NCBI GenBank assembly: GCA_016718135.1
Contig: JADKEF010000007.1
Span: 1 to 64,000, forward strand
From: Acidobacteriota bacterium
GTDB taxonomy: Bacteria > Acidobacteriota > Blastocatellia > Pyrinomonadales > Pyrinomonadaceae
DNA length: 64,000 bases
Reading direction: 5' to 3'
This document shows positions 34,634 to 41,991 of the stretch, piece by piece. The notes under the pieces were generated by a model. That model did not search any database and was not told where the DNA came from. It saw only the letters and a list, made by a program, of their open reading frames with translations. The number at the start of each line of letters is the position of its first letter. Positions within the stretch are counted from its first letter, which is position 1. The translations under genes were made by a program, and so were the position numbers.

Positions 34634-35686
34634 ATGAAGTATATTTTCGTTACAATCTTGATCTTAGCAACGTCCGCCATCGCCCAGTCCGGCCGGACCA
34701 AGCCGAGCCCAACACCGACGCCAACGCGTTCGATAAGCGGGCCGTCCGTGCTGACATCGGCGACGCCTGTCCCAAAGCCGATCGCGACGACCACCCCAAC
34801 AACGAAGATCGACGACGATATCATTAAGGTTGACTCCGTCCTTGTCCCCATTCCAGTCTCCGTCACCGACGAACGCGGCCGTGCTGTTGGCACTCTGAAA
34901 CTCACCGACTTCGAACTCAAGGTCGATGGCAAGGTTGCTGAGATCGCTGAACTTAGCCGCAGTGATTCGCCGATTCGGTTGGCGATGCTGTTCGATAATT
35001 CTTCGAGTGTGCTCATTGCGAGAGAGTTTGAAAAGGATGCGGCGGTAAGATTCTTCCGGCGTGTCATTAGGCCAGACCGCGATATGGCGGCGTTGTTCTC
35101 TGTGGCCGATTATACTCGACTCGAACAAGGGTTGACGCGCGACATCTCGCAACTCACGCAGGCGATCGAGTTGTTTCCCGAACCAAAAGGTGCGACCGCG
35201 CTACTCGACGGCATCATCGAGGTTGCCGAATATCTCAAATCGGCCTCAGGCCGCCGCGTTCTGGTCATCGTCTCGGACGGCGAAGACACTTACAGCGATC
35301 TCAAGACCACGCTCGAGGGCGTCATCAGATCGCTGCAGGTCAACGACGTGCAAGTCTATGTGGTGAAAACAAAAGAATTCGAGAATTTCAAACGCACCGG
35401 CCAGCGTGGCGGCAACGCCAACATCCGTGCCCTAACCGCCGAACGCCGCATGATCGACATCGCCGCCGCCACCGGCGGAGCCGTCTATTCGCCCATCGAC
35501 GAAGAAGAAATGAAAGACGCCTTCGACCGCATCTCAGCCGAGCTTTCGCAGCAATACATCCTCAGCTACTACCCCGAAGACGAAGCCGACAAACGCGGCG
35601 AATTTCGCCCGATCTCGATCGCGGTCAAAGCAAAACCCAACCTTACCATTCGAACGCGTAAAGGCTATTATGTTGGGAAGAAATAG
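34634..35686 (+). CDS. Secreted VWA-domain (VWFA-related) protein
   Basis: About 350 aa. A signal peptide (MKYIFVTILILATSAIA) is followed by a Pro/Thr linker. A VWFA-related domain has the MIDAS-type start LAMLFDNSSSV, ERGRAVGTLKLTDFEL before it, and VLVIVSDGEDTYSD later. It ends in the family's typical QQYILSYYPED and RKGYYVGKK. VWA domains bind protein partners through a metal ion; this subgroup is common in Acidobacteria and its role is unknown. The ATG at 34634 is preferred to a GTG at 34610 because the signal peptide starts there. Confidence 0.85.
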   Translation: MKYIFVTILILATSAIAQSGRTKPSPTPTPTRSISGPSVLTSATPVPKPIATTTPTTKIDDDIIKVDSVLVPIPVSVTDERGRAVGTLKLTDFELKVDGKVAEIAELSRSDSPIRLAMLFDNSSSVLIAREFEKDAAVRFFRRVIRPDRDMAALFSVADYTRLEQGLTRDISQLTQAIELFPEPKGATALLDGIIEVAEYLKSASGRRVLVIVSDGEDTYSDLKTTLEGVIRSLQVNDVQVYVVKTKEFENFKRTGQRGGNANIRALTAERRMIDIAAATGGAVYSPIDEEEMKDAFDRISAELSQQYILSYYPEDEADKRGEFRPISIAVKAKPNLTIRTRKGYYVGKK

Positions 35687-35687
35687 C

Positions 35688-35713
35688 CGTCGGACCGCAG
35701 GCTGCCAGCCTGC
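35688..35713 (+). repeat. REP sequence (GGAC type) upstream of the RAYT gene
   Basis: cgtcggaccgcaggctgcc followed by agcctgc: a GTCGGAC head and a hairpin. It begins 2 bp after the VWA stop codon and ends 16 bp before the transposase ATG. It has the same orientation as the first arm of the downstream pair. Confidence 0.88.
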
Positions 35714-35728
35714 GTGTCTTGTTCCCGA

Positions 35729-36388
35729 ATGATCCACCAGCAGATCAAGAAAGCAAACAAGGTTGACCCGGATTCCGGCTGGCATTCTCGCGGCTACCTA
35801 CCACACTTTGACGGCGAAGAAACCCTACAATTCGTCACCTACCGATTGCACGGCTCGCTACCGCGAACGTTTCTTTCTAAACTCAAATCCAGGCTCGATA
35901 GTAGACAGATTTCTGACATCGAGTATCATCGAGAAATCGAACGGTATTTAGATCTTGCGGTAGGTCCAAATTACTTATCGGATTCAAGCGTAGCGGAAAT
36001 GATCGAAGAGAACTTAATGCGATCTGACGGAGAAAAATATATCCTTCTGCATTGGGTGATCATGTCGAATCATATTCATCTTCTGATGCGACTACTCGCA
36101 GGATACTCTCTTGCCTCGGTAATGCACTCGATCAAATCCTACACCGCCAATGAGGCTAACAAGATTCTTGGAAGAACCGGACAGTTCTGGAGCGTCGAGT
36201 ATTACGATCGATACATTCGGAATGCCGCTCACTACGCAAATACTGTTTCATACATTCATAGAAATCCGGTAAAAGCCGGATTATGTGCGGAACCGGCGGA
36301 TTGGAGATTTGGGTGTGCCGGTCGGACCGCAGGCTGCCAGCCCGCGAGTGAGTCTGAAGGTGACACACGGAGGAACGAGCATGAGTGA
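35729..36388 (+). CDS. REP-associated tyrosine transposase (RAYT, IS200-like Y1 family)
   Basis: About 219 aa. It has the HUH metal motif in LLHWVIMSNHIHLLMRL and the RAYT C-terminal signature YIHRNPVKAGL. An N-terminal YLPHFDGEETLQFVTYRLH is typical of the group. RAYTs nick and join single-stranded DNA and are thought to mobilise REP hairpins in trans. The gene is flanked by REPs at 35688 and 36320/36398, and its last codons lie within the downstream REP pair. ATG at 35729 is preferred to a GTG at 35714 lying next to the REP. Its stop overlaps the xerC start (ATGAGTGA). Confidence 0.9.
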   Translation: MIHQQIKKANKVDPDSGWHSRGYLPHFDGEETLQFVTYRLHGSLPRTFLSKLKSRLDSRQISDIEYHREIERYLDLAVGPNYLSDSSVAEMIEENLMRSDGEKYILLHWVIMSNHIHLLMRLLAGYSLASVMHSIKSYTANEANKILGRTGQFWSVEYYDRYIRNAAHYANTVSYIHRNPVKAGLCAEPADWRFGCAGRTAGCQPASESEGDTRRNEHE

Positions 36389-36423
36389 AGCACACACGCA
36401 GGCTGGCAGCCTGCGGTCCGACG
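36320..36423. repeat. Inverted REP pair spanning the RAYT end and xerC start
   Basis: The arm at 36320-36345 (ggtcggaccgcaggctgcca...) and its inverted copy at 36398-36423 are separated by 52 bp. The loop holds the xerC ribosome binding site (GGAGG) and ATG. The arms match those in the portal gene at 24844-24910. Confidence 0.9.
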
Positions 36424-37316
36424 TTGCCCAATTTTTCCAACACCTCAAATATGAGCGGAATCTGAGCCCGCATACGTTGCGCAATTATGCTAGCGACCTC
36501 GAGCAGTTTCAGCAGCACTTATTTAGTGTTGAGAAGCGCGATGATTTTCCGCTGGAGCAGATCGACCGGCTGACGATACGCGAATGGATGGCGTCTTTGC
36601 ATGGGGATCATAAGAAGACGTCGGTGGCGAGAAAGCTCGCCAGTTTGCGTACGTTTTTCCAATTCTTGATCCGCGAGGGCAAACTCGAATCTAATCCCGC
36701 CAAGCTCGTCGCCACGCCAAAGATCGAGCGGAAACTGCCAAATCACCTCTCGATGGAGGACGCCGTTCGCTTTGTCGAGACGCCGGATATCAACACCGAT
36801 CTCGGGCGACGTGACCGGGCGATACTTGAGTTTTTGTACGCGACGGGCATTCGTGTTGGGGAATTGGTTGGGATCGATCTGGGCGATGTCGATCTTCGCG
36901 AGCGAATGGTGCGTGTTACCGGCAAACGCAAAAAGCAACGCATCGTCCCCTTCGGCGAACCAGCTGCTCAGGCACTCGTGCTCTATCTCGAATCGACGCG
37001 AGCCGCCTTCCTCGGCGGAGCCCCCGAAGCCGAGCGAGACAACGCCCTATTCCTACACCGCCGCGGAGGCCGCCTCACCACCCGTAGCGTCGGCCGGATG
37101 ATCGATAAATACATTAAATTGTGCGCCGACATCCACGACATCTCGCCGCACTCATTGAGACACACCTTCGCCACGCACCTCCTAGACAGCGGAGCCGACC
37201 TGCGTGATATTCAGGAATTACTGGGCCACGCACGCCTCTCGACCACGCAGATCTACACACAGGTTTCGATGGAGAAGATGATCGAGGTTTACGACAAGGC
37301 TCATCCGAAGGCGTAG
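36381..37316 (+). CDS. xerC: Tyrosine recombinase XerC/XerD-type
   Basis: About 311 aa. An N-terminal SAM-like core-binding domain (HLKYERNLSPHTLRNYASDL) is followed by the catalytic domain: Arg in ATGIRVGEL, HSLRHTFATHLL, LGHARLSTTQIYTQV with the nucleophilic Tyr. It resolves chromosome dimers at dif, or acts as a related recombinase. GGAGG precedes the ATG at 36381 by 7 nt. Residues about 6-14 (AHTQAGSLRSD region) are encoded by a REP arm, so the start region was probably supplied or altered by REP insertion. Calling it XerC rather than XerD rests on general similarity. Confidence 0.88.
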   Translation: MSEAHTQAGSLRSDVAQFFQHLKYERNLSPHTLRNYASDLEQFQQHLFSVEKRDDFPLEQIDRLTIREWMASLHGDHKKTSVARKLASLRTFFQFLIREGKLESNPAKLVATPKIERKLPNHLSMEDAVRFVETPDINTDLGRRDRAILEFLYATGIRVGELVGIDLGDVDLRERMVRVTGKRKKQRIVPFGEPAAQALVLYLESTRAAFLGGAPEAERDNALFLHRRGGRLTTRSVGRMIDKYIKLCADIHDISPHSLRHTFATHLLDSGADLRDIQELLGHARLSTTQIYTQVSMEKMIEVYDKAHPKA

Positions 37317-37320
37317 AAGA

Positions 37321-37414
37321 AATGGAACACAGATGAACACAGATTAAGCGGATTAACACGGATAAGAAAATCCGATAAACTCTTCCTGAAATCTGTGTTC
37401 ATCTGTGTTCCATT
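37321..37414. repeat. Perfect 24-bp inverted repeat between xerC and the S9 peptidase
   Basis: aatggaacacagatgaacac plus agat (37321-37344) is exactly complementary to 37391-37414, with 46 bp between. The arms also contain an internal near-direct repeat, gaacacagat. Related, more decayed copies lie at 28.02 and 34.5 kb. Confidence 0.88.
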
Positions 37415-37428
37415 CTTAATAGAAAAAT

Positions 37429-39705
37429 ATGAAAAAGCTCCAGTTCCTTGCCATCGCCCTGTTTGCTCTCTCATCGGTAGTCGTTGCTCAAGACAAACTC
37501 CTGACGATCGACGACATTTTCAGCCCTGACTCTGCTAGGCGTGTGCGCTTCGGCGGGACGCCGGTGGCGGTGCAGTGGGCGGGGGATGGGAAGTCGTTCA
37601 AGCAGGTGGTGAACGGGCGGCTGATGCGGGTTGATGCGGTGACGGGGCAGGCGGTGCCTTATTTTGACAGCGCACAGCTTTCGGCGGCGTTGCAGCGGAA
37701 TGGTGTTAAGGCTGAGGACGCGACGGCTATGGCGAATTCGCCGGGGTTGCAGTTCAATGCAAGCGAGAGTGGCATTTTGCTTAATCATGCGAGCGATCTG
37801 TGGTTTTATGACATCGCGTCTCGCAATCTCAAGAAGCTGACGAGCAACTACGACGCTGAGCTTGAGGCGGATTTCTCGCCTGACGGCAGACTGGTCAGCT
37901 TTGTTCGCGGCAACAATCTATTTGTCGTTGATATTGCCAAGGTAAACGAAAAGCAGCTCACACGCGACGGGCGTCTTGGTGATAAGCCGATATTCAACGG
38001 TTATCTCGATTGGGTTTACGAAGAAGAGCTGTACGGCCGCGGCAATAAGCGTGGCTATTGGTGGTCGCCTGATTCGAGATACATCGCTTTCCTGAGGCTC
38101 GACGAGTCGAACGTTCCGCGATTCACGATCGTCAATGACATTCCAAACGAGCAAAAGGTCGAAGTTGAGCATTATCCAAAGGCGGGTGACCCGAACCCGA
38201 TCGTTCGCCTCGGCTTTGCGGATGTTAATAAGACGCAGTTACTTCCGAACGTCGGTCGCATTCCAAAGGTTGGCGAGAAGTTGCCGCCCGTTTTGCGCCA
38301 AGCCGGAGACGCGGCGAGGTTCGTCGATCTCGCCAAATACAAACCCGATGATCTGCTCATCGCCCGCGTCGCGTGGGCGCCGGACAGCAAGAATGTTCTT
38401 TTTCAGGCATTAAATCGAGAGCAGACGTCGCTCGATCTCAACGCATCGGGCCTCGATGGCAAGGTGCGTAAAGTTTTGACCGAGGAAACGCCCGCGTGGG
38501 TCGAGGTCTATGACAATCCGGTCCATTTTCAGAATCCGCAGATCGGTGCTGGTTTCGTCTGGCAATCGGCCCGCAACGGCTGGCGGCATCTCTACCTTTA
38601 CGACAACGACGGTCAGCTGATAACGCAGCTTACCAACGGCAAATGGGAGATCCGCGAACTGTACGGTGTCGATGAGAAGAATGGTTGGGTCTATTTCTCA
38701 GCGACCAAGGACAGCCACATCGCGGCGAACGCATATCGCGTCTCGCTTCGCGGCGGCGAGCCTGAACGCCTAACCCGCGGCGACGGCCTGCACATTGCGG
38801 CATTCAATTCGACCTACACGCACTTCGTCGAAAACTGGAGCGACGTAAACACGCCGCCGCAGGTCCGCCTCAACCGTGCCGACGGCTCGCTGGAACGCGT
38901 CATCAACGCCAACCGCGTCGATGTACTCAGCCAATACAAGCTGAGCAAACCCGAATTCATGCAGGTCAAGACGCGTGACGGCTTCGAAATGGAGGCGATG
39001 ATGATCAAGCCGCCTGATTTCGACCCGTCGCGAAAATATCCCGTATTCCAATTCACCTACGCTGGCCCGCACGCTCCGTCGGTCGCCAACCGCTGGGGCG
39101 GCAACCGCGGGATGTGGTTCCAAATGCTGGCGCAAAAAGGCTACATCATCTGGGTCTGCGACAACCGCTCGGCGAGCGGCAAAGGCGAAGAATCCGTCTG
39201 GCCGATCTACAAACGCATGTACGAACTCGAGCTCCGCGACATCGAAGACGGGCTGAATTATCTCAAATCGCTGAGTTTCGTTGACGGCAACCGGATCGGC
39301 ATCCACGGCTGGAGCTATGGCGGTTCGATGACCAGCTATGCGTTAACCCATAGCAAGTCGTTCAAGATGGGCATCGCGGGCGGCACCGGCACAGACTGGC
39401 GGCTTTACGACACGGTCTACACCGAGCGTTATATGATGATGCCGCAGAATAACCGGGACGGGTATGAAAGAGCTTCGATAGTGAAAGCTGCCAAAAATCT
39501 CTCGGGCCGGCTTCTGCTTATCCATGGCCTTATGGACGACAACGTCCATCCTCAAAACACGATCCAGTTTGCTAACGAGCTTCAAAAATATGACAAGCAG
39601 TTCGACCTGATGCTCTATCCTACCCAACGCCACGGCGTCACCAACCCGCAACAGGTCAAGCACATGTACACGCTGATGACGGAGTATATTTTAAGGAATT
39701 TGTAG
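37429..39705 (+). CDS. Prolyl-oligopeptidase family S9B (DPP4-like) peptidase, secreted
   Basis: 758 aa with a signal peptide (MKKLQFLAIALFALSSVVVA). Residues about 50-500 form the DPP4 N-terminal beta-propeller, including the substrate-binding WVYEEELYGR. The C-terminal alpha/beta-hydrolase domain has Ser629 in GWSYGG, Asp703 in HGLMDDNVHP and His735 in QRHG. It should remove N-terminal X-Pro dipeptides from peptides in the periplasm or outside. It sits alone behind a palindromic repeat. Confidence 0.93.
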   Translation: MKKLQFLAIALFALSSVVVAQDKLLTIDDIFSPDSARRVRFGGTPVAVQWAGDGKSFKQVVNGRLMRVDAVTGQAVPYFDSAQLSAALQRNGVKAEDATAMANSPGLQFNASESGILLNHASDLWFYDIASRNLKKLTSNYDAELEADFSPDGRLVSFVRGNNLFVVDIAKVNEKQLTRDGRLGDKPIFNGYLDWVYEEELYGRGNKRGYWWSPDSRYIAFLRLDESNVPRFTIVNDIPNEQKVEVEHYPKAGDPNPIVRLGFADVNKTQLLPNVGRIPKVGEKLPPVLRQAGDAARFVDLAKYKPDDLLIARVAWAPDSKNVLFQALNREQTSLDLNASGLDGKVRKVLTEETPAWVEVYDNPVHFQNPQIGAGFVWQSARNGWRHLYLYDNDGQLITQLTNGKWEIRELYGVDEKNGWVYFSATKDSHIAANAYRVSLRGGEPERLTRGDGLHIAAFNSTYTHFVENWSDVNTPPQVRLNRADGSLERVINANRVDVLSQYKLSKPEFMQVKTRDGFEMEAMMIKPPDFDPSRKYPVFQFTYAGPHAPSVANRWGGNRGMWFQMLAQKGYIIWVCDNRSASGKGEESVWPIYKRMYELELRDIEDGLNYLKSLSFVDGNRIGIHGWSYGGSMTSYALTHSKSFKMGIAGGTGTDWRLYDTVYTERYMMMPQNNRDGYERASIVKAAKNLSGRLLLIHGLMDDNVHPQNTIQFANELQKYDKQFDLMLYPTQRHGVTNPQQVKHMYTLMTEYILRNL

Positions 39706-39711
39706 ACGGAT

Positions 39712-40317
39712 CTAATCGGGGAGTAGGCGGTCAGCGTCATCGGGATGGTCGATGTCGATGGCCGCTTTTTCGATCTCGATCCTCTCAACGAATGGGAGGT
39801 TATCTCGGATAAGTTGGCGAGCACCTTTGTCGCCTTTCAGTTTCAAGAGATCGTTAAATAACTCTTTCGAAAACAAGGCGGGAACGCCTACAGTTTCGCC
39901 GTACTGAGCCGCAACGATCCGTGGATTAGCTTGTTGAAACTCGGTAACCAACTGGTCAATGTTCTCAGTGGTAATATGCGGCTGGTCACAAAGGGTGACT
40001 ACCACGGCTGACAGGTTTCCTTCGAGTTTTACAAGCTCTTTGAGGCCAGCTTTTATAGAAGAGCTCATTCCGGTTTGCCAATTGTGGTTAATGCAAATAT
40101 TTATTGGGAGGTCCGCAATCTCGGATGTCGAGCCATCGATCTCGGCTCCGAGAACGACGACTATTGAGTCGCAACTGGAGTCAACTAGTGTTTCGGCGGC
40201 GTTGCGGATGAGGGTTTTGCCTTGGAAATGGACGAGCTGTTTTGGGCGACCAAGACGGCTGGAACCGCCGGCCGCCAAGATTAGGCCTCCGATCTTGCCG
40301 TTGCTATTTTCGGTCAT
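39712..40317 (-). CDS. MocA/MobA-like nucleotidyltransferase (molybdenum cofactor)
   Basis: 201 aa. The N-terminal motif GGLILAAGGSSRLGRPKQLV is the signature of MobA/MocA NTP transferases. Later features are VVVTLCDQPH and GVPALFSKELF. It probably attaches CMP (or GMP) to molybdopterin, maturing the cofactor for the hydroxylase encoded upstream. The gene overlaps the end of the XdhC-like gene by 14 bp, so they are co-transcribed. Confidence 0.88.
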   Translation of the reverse strand: MTENSNGKIGGLILAAGGSSRLGRPKQLVHFQGKTLIRNAAETLVDSSCDSIVVVLGAEIDGSTSEIADLPINICINHNWQTGMSSSIKAGLKELVKLEGNLSAVVVTLCDQPHITTENIDQLVTEFQQANPRIVAAQYGETVGVPALFSKELFNDLLKLKGDKGARQLIRDNLPFVERIEIEKAAIDIDHPDDADRLLPD

Positions 40318-41212
40318 AGATCGAACCTTGGCGGTTGCGTAGATGGCCGCCGTTTCTAGATCTTAGGACGCTCTGGATCTCGCCGATGATCGATAGAGCA
40401 ATGCCCTCGGGTGTGTCAGCTCCGATGTCGAGACCGGCAGGGGCGAAGAGGCGGGCGAGTTGGTCGTCGGTGAAGACTTGTCCGTCGGCGGCGAGTTCTT
40501 CGAGAAGCTGCTCGGTGCGCCGCTTGGGGCCGAGGGCTCCGAGGTAGAAGACGTTTGACGTTAACAACGCAGGTAAAACGAAACGGTCGCGTTGGTAATT
40601 GTGAGTCATTATCACGCCCGCCGTTCTTTGATCGGCTGCAATCGCTGTGGGCGGTTCGTCGACTTTTTGGAGAACTAGCTCGCGAGCATCGGGAAACCTC
40701 TCCTCGGTCAGAAACGCCGGGCGATGATCATGGACGGTCACTTGCCAGCCCAATTCCGCAGCGATGCGAACGAAGGGAACTGCATCCGCTCCAGCTCCGA
40801 AAAGCAACACTGCCACCGGAACTTCAGATTCATCCGATGGCTCGCGATCGAAGTATGCGGAACGCATCTTTGCTATCAGATCGCTGTCCTTGCTGATCGG
40901 TTCGAGCATGATGTCGATCACTCCGCGACAGCCCATGTTCATGCTGAAGACCGAATTCTCATCACCGGTCGTATCGTATGTGAATGTCTCAGCCTCGCCC
41001 GAGACGAGCACTTTTTTGGCACGCTCCAGCACATCAGCCTCGAGACAGCCGCCTGAGACGGTGCCGTAAGTATCGCCATTTGCGAGTATCAACATCCTCG
41101 CTCCGGGCAGACGATAACCCGAGCCGCGGACATCAACGACCGTCGCGAGAATAGCTTTCTCTCGGTCGGCGAGTGCGGAAACGGTGGTTAGAATTTCTTT
41201 GATTTCCTTCAA
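40304..41212 (-). CDS. XdhC/CoxI-family molybdenum hydroxylase maturation protein
   Basis: 302 aa. The XdhC N-terminal domain has GSGYRLPGARMLIL and TVSGGCLEADVL with the conserved Cys. A Rossmann-type second domain has LFGAGADAVPFVRIA and GALGPKRRTEQLL. XdhC proteins bind and sulfurate the molybdenum cofactor and insert it into xanthine-dehydrogenase-family enzymes. The IorAB-like genes upstream are the likely client. Confidence 0.92.
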   Translation of the reverse strand: MKEIKEILTTVSALADREKAILATVVDVRGSGYRLPGARMLILANGDTYGTVSGGCLEADVLERAKKVLVSGEAETFTYDTTGDENSVFSMNMGCRGVIDIMLEPISKDSDLIAKMRSAYFDREPSDESEVPVAVLLFGAGADAVPFVRIAAELGWQVTVHDHRPAFLTEERFPDARELVLQKVDEPPTAIAADQRTAGVIMTHNYQRDRFVLPALLTSNVFYLGALGPKRRTEQLLEELAADGQVFTDDQLARLFAPAGLDIGADTPEGIALSIIGEIQSVLRSRNGGHLRNRQGSIYDRK

Positions 41213-41353
41213 GGCAGGATAGATTGTACCGCTCAGTCAGCTGCTCTTGCTAATTCGTCCGTTTGGCAATGAAATGGTTCTGGCCGCCCGGTTCTGGCAC
41301 AGAAAACCTGCCAGTGTTGAGGTAGGCCCACAACCGACGCAGGCGGTTATGAC

Positions 41354-41989
41354 TTACTCCGGACAAGCGGCTCCGTTATCTACCCATTCATTCATCTTTT
41401 TGATGAAATCAGCGTGCGACATCGGCGGCGTTGTGCGGCCGTTGCCGGGTGTCCATGCCCAGAGAACGAGCGGGTCGGTCGCGATGTGGTGCACGGCGTC
41501 TTTGGCGGATTTGCGGCCGCCATTTTTTAATGGATCCTTCAGATTACGGCAAAGCTGGCCGGCCGAGATGCCCTGAAAGGCCATCTTGTTAGCCTCGCCG
41601 GGCATATGCCAGTTTGGAGCTCCGGGTGGTAAGCCATCTCCGTCGAGATTAATATCCTGGTGACAGGTCGTGCATTTCTGTTCGCCGATACCGCGTCCGT
41701 CAGGCCCTCGCTTGATCTCCATCGAATGCGGCGTCATCGTGTCGCCCTGTGTTGGCCCATCGCCGCCCGGATGGCAATTGGAACAGCGTGCAGAGAAGAA
41801 GACCTTTACCGACTCACTAAAAGCCGCCCTCGATTTTGCCGGATCGGAGCCAGCGGCGATCGTTGTCTCGTTGATCGTGGAAGCCTCGACCCGTTCCAGC
41901 CGTCCGATCCGGCTTGAATAAAACGCCAAGCTCGCACCCGCGAAGGCGGCAGCTATGAAAATAAGCTTTAACGCACTACTTCTATTCAT
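41354..41989 (-). CDS. Periplasmic c-type cytochrome, probable electron acceptor of the hydroxylase
   Basis: 211 aa. An N-terminal signal anchor (LKLIFIAAAFAGASLAFYSS) is followed by two haem-binding motifs, CSNCH and CTTCH. MPGEANKMAFQG and a WVDNGAACPE ending follow. It starts 2 bp after the molybdopterin subunit gene ends, and should carry electrons from that enzyme to the respiratory chain. Confidence 0.85.
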   Translation of the reverse strand: MNRSSALKLIFIAAAFAGASLAFYSSRIGRLERVEASTINETTIAAGSDPAKSRAAFSESVKVFFSARCSNCHPGGDGPTQGDTMTPHSMEIKRGPDGRGIGEQKCTTCHQDINLDGDGLPPGAPNWHMPGEANKMAFQGISAGQLCRNLKDPLKNGGRKSAKDAVHHIATDPLVLWAWTPGNGRTTPPMSHADFIKKMNEWVDNGAACPE

Positions 41990-41991
41990 AA

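Noticed and set aside
36381..37316. XerC as integrase of the phage cassette
   Set aside because: It lies more than 8 kb away, behind host genes on both strands, and looks like a housekeeping Xer recombinase; no att repeats were seen.
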